Assembly: GCA_964654665.1 (NCBI GenBank)
Contig: CAZZKV010000009.1
Coordinates: forward strand, 28,175 to 92,174
Origin: CALCKU01 sp964654665
GTDB taxonomy: Bacteria; Pseudomonadota; Alphaproteobacteria; Caulobacterales; Maricaulaceae
Direction of reading: 5' to 3'
DNA length: 64,000 nucleotides
The position numbers and the translations under genes are program-made. Below are positions 36,129 to 44,612 of this stretch, one piece after another. The notes beneath the pieces were generated by a model. That model saw only the letters and a program-made list of their open reading frames with translations. It had not been told where the DNA came from and did no database searches. How positions within the stretch are numbered: the stretch's first letter is position 1; every line of letters starts with the position of its first letter.

Positions 36129-36948
36129 TTTTCTGCTTTCGGAATTTATCAGAGTTTTTAGACATTAATTGCTGCGCTGTTGTTGCCGGTAGTATCCTGT
36201 TTAAGAGGGCCAGAGATTTATTGACTCCGCCTGGAATAAAGACAGCTCGGTTGCGCTCGCAGGCTTCCACGCCTAATTGCGCGCATTCATCCGCCTCCAT
36301 CCACATGATCGCGGGCAGTTTATCCATGGCTTTGCGTGTGCCATTAACATCATGAAATTCGGTAAATGTAAATCCGGGGCAAAGCGCGCTGACATGAACA
36401 CCTGTTTCGTCCATTTCCATATTCAGGCTTTCGGAAAATTTGATCAAAAAGCTTTTAACACCGGCATATAATGTGTGGCCGCGGCTGCCCGGCATATGCC
36501 CGGCAAGTGAGGCAACATTGATAATGCGGCCAAAATTACGGGCTTTCATACCCGGCAATACGCGGTGGGCTAATTCACAAGGTGCTGTCATCATTAGTTG
36601 AATAAACCGGCTATGATCCTCCCAGGGACTTTCCAGATATTGTCCCGGATGGCCATATCCTGCATTATTAACAAGTCCGGATAGGGTCAACTTTTTGCGT
36701 GTAATCCGGCCTATCAAATCTTCGGGGGCGGCTGGGTCAAATAAATCGGCTTTGAAAATATGGCTGGTTGTCCCAAAATTATCTTTCAAGGATTGGGCCA
36801 ATGCTATCATGGGTTCTTCGCGGCGAGCCGTTAATGCAAGGTCCCAGCCGCGCGCGGCATAGTCTTTGGCAATGGCTGCCCCAATCCCTGCCGACGCCCC
36901 TGTGATTAAGCAGACGGGTGTATCTGAGGATGAGTGTTGCAGTGCCAT
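36118..36948 (-). CDS. Short-chain dehydrogenase/reductase
   Basis: A 276-residue NAD(P)-dependent oxidoreductase of the classical SDR type: cofactor loop TGASAGIGAAIAKDYAARGW (near residue 17), NNAG (VNNAGYG), active-site Ser in INVASLAGH and Y-x-x-x-K in YAGVK. The substrate is unknown. The ATG at 36948 has GGAG nine nt upstream; the frame is open further but the extension lacks this signal. It pairs with pyrF by overlap only, with no functional link evident. Confidence 0.92.
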   Translation of the reverse strand: MALQHSSSDTPVCLITGASAGIGAAIAKDYAARGWDLALTARREEPMIALAQSLKDNFGTTSHIFKADLFDPAAPEDLIGRITRKKLTLSGLVNNAGYGHPGQYLESPWEDHSRFIQLMMTAPCELAHRVLPGMKARNFGRIINVASLAGHMPGSRGHTLYAGVKSFLIKFSESLNMEMDETGVHVSALCPGFTFTEFHDVNGTRKAMDKLPAIMWMEADECAQLGVEACERNRAVFIPGGVNKSLALLNRILPATTAQQLMSKNSDKFRKQKNDS

Positions 36949-37086
36949 GTCGGGTCTCCGGATAATCGGCCAATTGCTAAAGGGTGTGGAAGGTTCCTTA
37001 CGGTTTTTCAAGACTGAATTTGGTTTCGCGGCACGATGCTTTACATATTTAGTGAAAATTGGCTATCGTGAATAAAAAGGGTCTTT

Positions 37087-37683
37087 ATGCAAATTATCAT
37101 CAGTTTTATTGTTATCGCGGTTGGCCTCGCTATCTATGTTATTTTTATTTATAACAGCCTCGTTAAGAAACGGCAGATGGTTGATAATGGCTGGTCCGAT
37201 ATTGCGGTTCAGCTTAAACGCCGGGCGGAGCTTATTCCCAATATTGTATCAGCCGTCAAAGCCTACGCTCGTCATGAGAGGCAATTATTTGAGGAAATTA
37301 GCGAAAAGCGGACGCAAGCTTTGGCAGCGGGTGATGATGCTGCGCGGCGCGGGCAGGCTGAAACTGCGCTCTCGCAGCCAGTTTCAAAGCTTTTTGCGCT
37401 GGCCGAAGACTACCCTGATTTAAAGGCTAATACGGCATTTCTTGACTTGCAAAATGAACTGGCAGAAACCGAAGATAAAATCGAAATGGCTCGCCGTTTT
37501 TTTAATGGGGCCGTGCGTGAGCTTAATATTGGGGTGCGGCAGTTTCCAGCGAGTATCATAGCGAGCGCCTTTGGGTTTCGGGTAAGAGATTTTTTCGAAA
37601 TTGCGGCATCGGATGTTATTGTGCCATCTGTGGATTTTAACGCAGAGGCGGATAATGGATCAACTCAGGGACCGGGCGCATAA
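37087..37683 (+). CDS. lemA: LemA-family membrane-anchored protein
   Basis: 198 residues: an N-terminal membrane segment (about 3-22), then the LemA four-helix domain with KKRQMVDNGWSDIAVQLKRR, ELIPNIVSAVKAYARHE, and VREFN-like AVRELNIGVRQFPASIIASAFGF. It shares its stop with the start of the downstream DUF2207 gene, the usual LemA/DUF2207 pair. Function in the family is unclear; an envelope role is likely. Confidence 0.95.
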   Translation: MQIIISFIVIAVGLAIYVIFIYNSLVKKRQMVDNGWSDIAVQLKRRAELIPNIVSAVKAYARHERQLFEEISEKRTQALAAGDDAARRGQAETALSQPVSKLFALAEDYPDLKANTAFLDLQNELAETEDKIEMARRFFNGAVRELNIGVRQFPASIIASAFGFRVRDFFEIAASDVIVPSVDFNAEADNGSTQGPGA

Positions 37684-39395
37684 TGCTCCGCGTGATCTAT
37701 CGATTATGGTTATTCGCCAGTCTGATATTCGGACTAAGCCTATCGGCTTTGGCTGATGAGCGCATCACCGCTTTCGATGTTCAAATCGATGTGCAAACAG
37801 ACGGCGACATTCTTGTTACGGAAACGATAGATGTTACCGTAGAAGGTCGCCGGATTAAACGCGGTATTTTCCGAGATTTGCCGCGTTACTATACAGAAGC
37901 CGGTGATCGTTATCCTGTGCAATATAAGGTCTTATCGGTTACTCGCGCCGGACAAGCCGAAACCTATACAATCAGAAAAGAGGGTAATGCTTACCAAATT
38001 CGGATAGGGGATGCAGATCATTATCTGCCGCATGGCGCTCATCAATATCGCATTCGCTACGCGGTTAAAAATCAGGTCAGATATTTTGGTGATTTTGATG
38101 AGATCTATCTGAATGCAACAGGGACCTATTGGGTGTTTCCGATTGATACGGTAACTGTTACTTTGCGCTTGCCGGATGGGGGCGTGATTTTAAACACGGA
38201 TGGATATACGGGGCGTTACGGCAGCCGGGATAAACATTTCACAACGGCGATACGGGGACAAGACATTGTATTTGAGACTACGCAAGCCTTGAGCGCGCGC
38301 GAAGGGATGAGTGTATCCGTTTCAATAGAAAAGGGACTTATTGATCCGCCCTCTGTTGGAGATCAACGGTTTTTGTGGTGGCTGCGCAATGGGGCTATGC
38401 TGCTGCTCTCGCTTTCATTAGGGGTGATCACGCTTTATTATTATAGCGTTTGGAACCGGCATGGGCGTGACCCGGCTAAGCCGCCTGTTTTTCCGCGCTA
38501 TGGACCGCCAGAGGGGTATAATCCTGCGGCTGTGAGCCATATTTATTATAAGGGGTTTAGCGGGCATAAAGCGCTGATTGCGACCTTGATGAATTTGGGG
38601 GTCCATAACCGGATCACGATTAAAACCCAGAAAAAGGAAACGGTTTTCACCCGCGGGTCGGACAAGGCCGCGCAGCCTATAAGTCGAGAAGAAAATCAGT
38701 TTGAAAGCCATCTGTTTAAAAAACGGAATGCGGTTGTGCTATCGGGTCGTCCAAATAAGGCTTTTATCAAAGACTATACTGCGTTTAAAGGCCGGATATC
38801 GGCTAAATATGGTAAGGATTATCACCGTTTTAATATAGGCTATATGGTGATGGGGCTGATCCTGTCTGCTAGCGCTCTGGCTATCTCTCTCAGTCAATTA
38901 GGTGTTTGGAAACCCGGTCATATCGGGTTGATAGCAATTTTGGGCATTCTTAATGTGGTGATGATGTTCCTTATGCCGGCACCGACACAAAAGGGGCAGG
39001 ATATCCGCACGCAAATCGAGGGCTTTCGACTGTATATGAACAAGGCTGAAAAACTACAGTTAAATGCTGTGGATGTCGGTGTCGATGCCCCGCCGCCTAT
39101 GACAACAGACCGTTATGAACGGTTTTTGCCCTATGCTGTAGCCTTGGGCGTTGAAAAGCCATGGACACACCATTTCGAAGCGCTGATTCCTGACGAGGCG
39201 GAAAATTATGCACCGCATTGGGGTCATGTTACGGGCCGCCATTTTGACAGTGTCGGGGCTTTAAATAAATCGCTGGTTTCCAATCTATCATCTGGTGTTT
39301 CAAGCGCTATGCCGCAAAGCCAATCGAGTTCGGGTGCCTCTGGCGGTGGATTTTCCGGTGGCGGCGGCGGCGGCGGCGGAGGCGGCGGATGGTAA
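37683..39395 (+). CDS. DUF2207-family membrane protein with glycine-rich tail
   Basis: 570 residues: signal peptide (cleaved about after SALA, residue 24), an extracytoplasmic DUF2207 beta domain (about 25-220; ERITAFDVQIDVQTDGDILV, RGIFRDLPRYY), a membrane segment (about 238-257), a cytoplasmic region, two further membrane segments (about 385-430), and a C-terminal Gly/Ser run ending in GGGGGGW. That tail is typical of the family. It forms a pair with lemA. Function unknown; probably a surface-facing membrane complex. Confidence 0.9.
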   Translation: MLRVIYRLWLFASLIFGLSLSALADERITAFDVQIDVQTDGDILVTETIDVTVEGRRIKRGIFRDLPRYYTEAGDRYPVQYKVLSVTRAGQAETYTIRKEGNAYQIRIGDADHYLPHGAHQYRIRYAVKNQVRYFGDFDEIYLNATGTYWVFPIDTVTVTLRLPDGGVILNTDGYTGRYGSRDKHFTTAIRGQDIVFETTQALSAREGMSVSVSIEKGLIDPPSVGDQRFLWWLRNGAMLLLSLSLGVITLYYYSVWNRHGRDPAKPPVFPRYGPPEGYNPAAVSHIYYKGFSGHKALIATLMNLGVHNRITIKTQKKETVFTRGSDKAAQPISREENQFESHLFKKRNAVVLSGRPNKAFIKDYTAFKGRISAKYGKDYHRFNIGYMVMGLILSASALAISLSQLGVWKPGHIGLIAILGILNVVMMFLMPAPTQKGQDIRTQIEGFRLYMNKAEKLQLNAVDVGVDAPPPMTTDRYERFLPYAVALGVEKPWTHHFEALIPDEAENYAPHWGHVTGRHFDSVGALNKSLVSNLSSGVSSAMPQSQSSSGASGGGFSGGGGGGGGGGGW

Positions 39396-39477
39396 TCCGT
39401 TAGCCTGTTGACGATAAAGCAGTGAACGCGTAACTGACGCGCTGGCGCAATAAGGCGTATTATAGCGGATCATCTCC

Positions 39478-41079
39478 ATGACTGACGATTTTTATATGAC
39501 GACCAAAGCTTGGCCTTTTGAACAGGCGCGCGCCATTTTAAAACGTCTGGATATTGAAAAACGCCGGGGCATTGACCGCGGGGGTCGCCCCGTCATATTC
39601 GAAACAGGCTATGGTCCATCGGGCCTGCCCCACATTGGGACTTTTGGCGAGGTGGTGCGAACAACCATGGTGCGTAATGCGTTTGTCGCCCTGACAGGCG
39701 GAACGGTTCCAACCAAGCTCATCTGTGTATCCGATGATATGGACGGAATGCGCAAAGTACCGCCGACTGTCCCTAATCCGGCCACGCTTGAGCCTTACCT
39801 GCAAAAGCCGCTAACGGATGTCCCAGACCCTTTTGGAACGCATGAGAGTTACGGTGCGCATATGAATGCCCGTTTACGTGCCTTTTTGGACGGTTTCGGA
39901 TTTGATTATGAATTTTTATCGGCGACAGAGCTATACCGGTCAGGCGCCTATGATAAATATTTATTACGGGCACTCGAAAAATTCGATGATATCATGGCGG
40001 TGATGTTGCCGACATTAGGCGAGGAACGCCGCGCAACCTATTCCCCCTTTTTACCGATATCACCCGCTTCGGGCCGTGTGCTTTATGTGCCGATGAAATC
40101 AGTCGATGCCAAAGCGGGAACGATTACATTTGATGATGAAGATGGTAAGTCAGTGACACTACCGGTCACGGGTGGTCATGTTAAACTGCAATGGAAGCCC
40201 GATTTTGGTATGCGTTGGGCAGCGCTTGATGTTGATTTTGAAATGTTTGGCAAAGACCATCAGGATAATGCTCCGATTTATTCACGTATTTGTAAAATCC
40301 TCGGCGCGGTTCAACCCGTGCAATATGTCTATGAATTATTTCTGGATGAGAAAGGCGAGAAAATATCCAAATCCAAAGGCAATGGGATTTCTGTCGAAGA
40401 CTGGTTGGCATATGCTCCGCAAGAAAGTTTGTCATTATTTCAATATCAAAAACCCCGGGCTGCCAAGAAGCTGTATTTCGATATTATACCTAAAACCGTT
40501 GATGAATATTTTCAGCATTTGGCTGCTTTTTCGGGCCAAGATGAAAAAGCCCGTCTGACCAATCCTGTCTGGCACATCCATAATGGGACGCCGCCTACAT
40601 TCATTCCGCCCGTTACATTTGCTCTGCTGCTTAATCTGGTTAGCGCGGCCAATGCCTCTGACCGGAATATTCTATGGGGCTTTATTGAACGTTATGCCCC
40701 CGGCGCTAACCCGCAGGATAATCCGGCTCTGGATAAACTGGCGGATTTTGCTGTGCGGTATTATCAGGATTTTGTCCGTCCCAATAAAACCTACCGGACG
40801 CCCACGGATCAAGAGCGCGCGGCTTTGATTGATTTATCGGCGCGGTTGCGGGCTGTTGACGGGACCGATAAAACGGACGGCGAAGTTTTACAGACTTTGA
40901 TTTTCTCTGTCGGCAAAGACCATGATTTCGAAAACCTTCGTGATTGGTTCCGCGGTATTTACGAAGTTTGTCTGGGGCAGTCCCAAGGCCCGCGCTTCGG
41001 ATCTTTTGTGGCCATTTACGGACCAGATGAAACCGCGGCGCTAATTGACCGTGCGCTGGATGGAGAATTATCAGCGTAA
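39478..41079 (+). CDS. lysK: Lysyl-tRNA synthetase, class I
   Basis: Charges tRNA-Lys with a Rossmann fold unrelated to the common class II LysRS. The 533-residue product has the HIGH-type motif GLPHIGTFGE (about 49-58) and KISKSKGN at 295-302; the class I LysRS pattern FETGYGPSG and CVSDDMDGMRKVP is clear. This form is typical of archaea, spirochaetes and alphaproteobacteria. A second start (39496) is possible. No other LysRS gene is in the window. Confidence 0.96.
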   Translation: MTDDFYMTTKAWPFEQARAILKRLDIEKRRGIDRGGRPVIFETGYGPSGLPHIGTFGEVVRTTMVRNAFVALTGGTVPTKLICVSDDMDGMRKVPPTVPNPATLEPYLQKPLTDVPDPFGTHESYGAHMNARLRAFLDGFGFDYEFLSATELYRSGAYDKYLLRALEKFDDIMAVMLPTLGEERRATYSPFLPISPASGRVLYVPMKSVDAKAGTITFDDEDGKSVTLPVTGGHVKLQWKPDFGMRWAALDVDFEMFGKDHQDNAPIYSRICKILGAVQPVQYVYELFLDEKGEKISKSKGNGISVEDWLAYAPQESLSLFQYQKPRAAKKLYFDIIPKTVDEYFQHLAAFSGQDEKARLTNPVWHIHNGTPPTFIPPVTFALLLNLVSAANASDRNILWGFIERYAPGANPQDNPALDKLADFAVRYYQDFVRPNKTYRTPTDQERAALIDLSARLRAVDGTDKTDGEVLQTLIFSVGKDHDFENLRDWFRGIYEVCLGQSQGPRFGSFVAIYGPDETAALIDRALDGELSA

Positions 41080-41120
41080 TTGCACCGATAATGCCTTAAT
41101 AAATTGTCATATTTATTATA

Positions 41121-41164
41121 TTGACTACATCTGTAATCTTCAATAGGACTACAGATGTAGTCAA
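41121..41164. promoter_or_regulatory. Inverted-repeat operator and promoter of the second BlaI locus
   Basis: A perfect 15-bp inverted repeat (41121-41135 with 41150-41164) is separated by 14 bases. Each arm contains the BlaI-type core TACA-N2-TGTA (41126-41135 and 41150-41159). The left arm begins with a -35-like TTGACT, so repressor bound here would block the promoter. It ends 14 bases before the blaI start. Confidence 0.8.
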
Positions 41165-41178
41165 TATGGAATATTTTT

Positions 41179-41544
41179 ATGAAGCGCATATCGCAAGCCG
41201 AGTTGGATGTCTTGGAGGTCGTGTGGCAGCAAAACCCATTGGCGGCGAGTGATGTGGCAGCGTCTCTGTCCAAGGGCAAAGATTGGAATATTCGCACCGT
41301 TAAGACCTTATTGGCGCGGCTGGTGGATAAAGGCGCTTTATCAACACAGCAGGACGGACGGCGCTATCTTTATGCGCCGTTGATTACCAAAGATGATTAT
41401 GCAGCCCGGGCCGCGCGGCGGTTGTCGGACCGGCTGTTTGGCGGGCGTGCAGCGCCGCTGGTGGCCCATTTAGCGGAAAATAACGGTCTGACAGATGATG
41501 ATATTGCGGAGCTGGAAGCTTTGCTGAAAACCCTTAAGTCATGA
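41179..41544 (+). CDS. BlaI/MecI/CopY-family transcriptional repressor (second copy)
   Basis: 121 residues: winged helix (ISQAELDVLEVVWQQNPLAASDV, WNIRTVKTLLARLVDKGALS) and a C-terminal helical region. The recognition segment differs from the copy at 10014 (TVKTLLARL versus TTRTTLSRM), matching the different operator sequences in front of each gene. The stop overlaps the M56 start by four bases (ATGA), coupling the two. Confidence 0.93.
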   Translation: MKRISQAELDVLEVVWQQNPLAASDVAASLSKGKDWNIRTVKTLLARLVDKGALSTQQDGRRYLYAPLITKDDYAARAARRLSDRLFGGRAAPLVAHLAENNGLTDDDIAELEALLKTLKS

Positions 41545-42419
41545 CGGCATCTGCTCTCATAGGCTGGGCCGCGCAAACGGGTCTTATGGTCAGTATTTTA
41601 ATCGGTTTTATATTGATCATTCGCCGCCCGTTTGCGCGGATTTTCGGGGCAAAGGCCGCCTATGCGCTGTGGGTATTACCCGCCATTCGCCTCTTTATGC
41701 CTTCTATTGAACGTCCGGCCTTGGGCTCCGCTATACCGGATACTATCAGTGGGTTTACCGAAATAATGATTTTGCCTGCTATGGATAGGGTGGCTCCGGT
41801 TTCGGCAACGCCGACCATAGATTGGGTCTTCGTTTGTGCTATTATCTGGCTGGGCGTTGCGGGTGTATGGTTCGGGTTTCAGCTTCTACGGCAAGCGGTT
41901 TTTTTGCGCCGTCTTGATCAGGACACCCACTTAGTGGGCCCTATGACAGATATCCACACAATTGGCCAAGATGTAGGCCAGCTATTAAAGCTTAAGCGAT
42001 TGCCGGAATTACGGCTTGGCCATACAGAGGCCGGGCCAATGGTTACAGGGCTATTACGGGCTCGCATTATTCTGCCCGTTGATTTCTCTGTGCGATTTTC
42101 ACCCACGCAACAACGTTATGCACTGATTCACGAAATGGCTCATATTAAACGCCGCGACCTATGGGCGGCCTTGGCTGTGTTGGCGTTTCGAGCGCTTAAT
42201 TGGCCCAATCCATTAGTCCATTTTGCCGCGCATAAATTTCGCCTAGATCAAGAGGCCGCCTGTGATGCTGCGGTTGTTCGAGCTTTGGGGGGCGGGGCTG
42301 ATGCAGCCCATTCCTATGGGCAGACCTTGGTGCAAGCGGCTAAACTATCGGCCCAGCGGACCGGACCGCAGCCCTTGGGCTTGGCGCTTATGAATAAAAC
42401 CGATGGAGATATGTCATGA
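41541..42419 (+). CDS. M56-family (BlaR1-like) membrane peptidase, short form
   Basis: 292 residues: hydrophobic segments near 10-28, 35-50 and 95-117, then the zinc motif H-E-M-A-H in LIHEMAHIKRRDLW (about 197-210), a further hydrophobic stretch, and EAACDAAVVRALGG. It ends shortly after the catalytic domain and so lacks the last membrane helix and sensor domain normal for M56 regulators. Those features appear in the next gene, which overlaps it by ATGA. A split or frameshifted sensor are both possible. Confidence 0.85.
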   Translation: MTASALIGWAAQTGLMVSILIGFILIIRRPFARIFGAKAAYALWVLPAIRLFMPSIERPALGSAIPDTISGFTEIMILPAMDRVAPVSATPTIDWVFVCAIIWLGVAGVWFGFQLLRQAVFLRRLDQDTHLVGPMTDIHTIGQDVGQLLKLKRLPELRLGHTEAGPMVTGLLRARIILPVDFSVRFSPTQQRYALIHEMAHIKRRDLWAALAVLAFRALNWPNPLVHFAAHKFRLDQEAACDAAVVRALGGGADAAHSYGQTLVQAAKLSAQRTGPQPLGLALMNKTDGDMS

Positions 42420-43333
42420 ATTTTATGACGTTTATTAACTTAGGCGACACGGCCCCGTTGACACTCGGCATGGCCCATAGCGCCCCTATAAAGGACAGAC
42501 TTATGATCTTATCACATCCTCCGCGCTCGCGCATCGCAGCCCGTCTTATGGCCACGGCTTTGATTGTAACAGGTTTGATTGTTACGGCCCCCTATACAAT
42601 TGCAAAAGGTCATCCTGAACCGGAATTGGCTGGTAAGGCTGAAGACAAAACCCAAAATTTAACGCGGTCCCGGCGTGTTATCCGCCTATCAAATGATGAT
42701 GAAAAGAATTTTGCGGCCTATGAAATTATTATCAAAGATAGTGATATCAAAGCGTTTAAACTGGGCCAGGATGGCAGCAAGACCCCTTATGATTTGAACG
42801 GACTTGAAAATTTTTCAATGGAGCGTTTAACCGATGGTCAATGGGTTTTTTCTATGGACGATGGTAATCTATTGAAATTTCATAAAAGCACAGGTGAACG
42901 GCCCCAAATATTGACCTTTAAATCAGGTCATGGAGTTATGAGTAAAGAGGATTTAACCGAATGGCTTGAGGGTAATTTTGCGCAGTGGAAATCAGGCGAA
43001 TTCGAAGAATGGGCCCAAGCGCTTAAGGATTATTCCGCGCAATATGCCGAAAAGGGAAAACAGGGTTATTTTATTTTAAACGATGAAAAGGGTAGCGTTC
43101 AGTTTACCTTGCCCGATTTGCCGCCTCTTCCTGATCTGCCTGGTGATATAGAAAACCATTTTATCCAGAGTAAAACCCTTAAAACCGAAAGCCTTATTTC
43201 TGCGGCGCGGCGACTTTTACAAGATACGGAAGATACAGATGATTTGTCCCTACGCGCACAGCAAAAACTCTCGGCTGCCCGCAAGGCCTTAAAAGAAGCC
43301 GAAGCTGAAATTTCGAAATCACGGTCACGCTAA
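42416..43333 (+). CDS. Membrane-anchored protein resembling the C-terminal half of an M56 sensor (first)
   Basis: 305 residues. The N-terminus has the segment F-I-N-L-G-D-T-A-P-L-T-L-G-M-A-H, a basic linker (KDRLMILSHPPRSR) and one membrane helix (about 43-60), as at the end of the membrane part of BlaR1-like proteins. A large hydrophilic domain follows, with repeated acidic/basic patches and a helical Lys/Glu-rich tail (about 255-305). No known domain is recognised in it. It overlaps the peptidase gene and shares its N-terminal motif with the next gene. Confidence 0.75.
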   Translation: MNFMTFINLGDTAPLTLGMAHSAPIKDRLMILSHPPRSRIAARLMATALIVTGLIVTAPYTIAKGHPEPELAGKAEDKTQNLTRSRRVIRLSNDDEKNFAAYEIIIKDSDIKAFKLGQDGSKTPYDLNGLENFSMERLTDGQWVFSMDDGNLLKFHKSTGERPQILTFKSGHGVMSKEDLTEWLEGNFAQWKSGEFEEWAQALKDYSAQYAEKGKQGYFILNDEKGSVQFTLPDLPPLPDLPGDIENHFIQSKTLKTESLISAARRLLQDTEDTDDLSLRAQQKLSAARKALKEAEAEISKSRSR

Positions 43334-43350
43334 GGTGCCAATCAAAAGCT

Positions 43351-44076
43351 ATGCTTAGGTACATTTTAAATTTCGGAGATAATGCGCCGTTAGCTTTAAC
43401 GATGGCGCATACATTGTCTAACCGTATTCAAAGGCTTTCCATGATAAAGACGACAAAAAAATCAATAGTTGTAACCGTCTTTATTATAATAAGTATTGCG
43501 GTTCTGACTGCACCCAATGCGTCACGGGCGACAGAGTTAAGTAGAACAGATATGGTTCCGATGCAGTTGTATTTTGTTCCAGTCTCACACGATGAAAATA
43601 TAGCGAAGAAACATCTTATTATGGACATTACGCCCCAATTTGAATTGCAATTATTTGGGACAGATGTAGAGGCAGGACAGTGGGATAACACTGATGTTGA
43701 TATAATTATCAACGCCATTACCGCAATAATCCGGCGTTGCAAAACCCATAGTGAAACGACCTCTGGCCCCATCGTTTATAAAGCTTCATTAAGAGGGTTG
43801 CCGAAAGGGTTGATTAACGGGGCGTATACAGTTGATTGCCTTAAGGGTACGCGCCGCGAACGCCGCGCCCAAACATTAGCTGATGAGATTAAAGGTGTTG
43901 AGGTCTCGACGGATTTTACAGCAAGCGAGCGTGCCGTTATGGTGCGTGAACGCATTGTTCGAGGGCGTGAAAGATTTAAACGTAAAACCCTCTCGGATGA
44001 TCGCCTGTCTGATAGTGAAAAAACCAATCGTCTTGATGCATTTAATGCTAAATATCCCCTGCATTCATCACACTAA
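43351..44076 (+). CDS. Membrane-anchored protein resembling the C-terminal half of an M56 sensor (second)
   Basis: 241 residues beginning with a close copy of the previous gene's start (L-N-F-G-D-N-A-P-L-A-L-T-M-A-H, then a basic linker and a membrane helix at about 37-54). The hydrophilic part (about 60-241) is different: it contains AITAIIRRCKTHSE and an Arg-rich C-terminal region and has no recognised domain. The last nine bases overlap the convergent gene at 44068. Together with the previous gene it looks like a duplicated anchor with diverged sensor domains. Confidence 0.7.
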   Translation: MLRYILNFGDNAPLALTMAHTLSNRIQRLSMIKTTKKSIVVTVFIIISIAVLTAPNASRATELSRTDMVPMQLYFVPVSHDENIAKKHLIMDITPQFELQLFGTDVEAGQWDNTDVDIIINAITAIIRRCKTHSETTSGPIVYKASLRGLPKGLINGAYTVDCLKGTRRERRAQTLADEIKGVEVSTDFTASERAVMVRERIVRGRERFKRKTLSDDRLSDSEKTNRLDAFNAKYPLHSSH

Positions 44077-44550
44077 ATCGGCATTAACCCATTTATGGCG
44101 TGCGGTAACACTAAAGAGGTGGCTTGGACTGTAAAACCGCAAGGGATAAGCTTTATCGCTTATCTCTGATGTGAGGATATGGTTGGCTAAAACGCCCAGA
44201 TCTTCGCTCCACCGATTTTGTAGGGCCTGATTAAGGGTCCGCAAATAAAACAGAGTAATTGTATGGTGATAGCCTTCCGTGTCAGAATTAGGCACACCGC
44301 AGGCCCTATTATAACGCCGGATAATAGCGGGCATTATATGTTCGGCCTGTGTCAGGCCTTCGCGGCGCAGCAGCGCGGTGCCCGCGCAAAGATGTGCGCC
44401 ATGTGTCCACTCTCGTTTAGGTAGGGTGCAGTGCTCAAGCCCGTTCACAATATGATTGACATGTGCTGCTGTCACAGTATTTCCAGTTTTTATTAGGGAC
44501 CAGCCAGACATGTCAGGACTTAAAGATAACAAAGATGAAATTTCAATCAT
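44068..44550 (-). CDS. Conserved hypothetical protein
   Basis: 160 residues, cytoplasmic. It matches a conserved proteobacterial pattern I know only as hypothetical: a central E-W-T-H-G-A-H-L near residue 47, IIRRYNRACGVPNSDTEGYHHT in the middle, and a hydrophobic helix after it. The conserved W-T-H and Y-H-H could bind a metal or ligand, but no function is established. It is convergent with the M56-related genes and divergent from degP. Confidence 0.75.
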   Translation of the reverse strand: MIEISSLLSLSPDMSGWSLIKTGNTVTAAHVNHIVNGLEHCTLPKREWTHGAHLCAGTALLRREGLTQAEHIMPAIIRRYNRACGVPNSDTEGYHHTITLFYLRTLNQALQNRWSEDLGVLANHILTSEISDKAYPLRFYSPSHLFSVTARHKWVNADLV

Positions 44551-44612
44551 AATCTGCGGAAAAGCGGCTTAAGCTCTTGGCCCAGCGATAGTTAATCCCT
44601 AAATATGGACAT

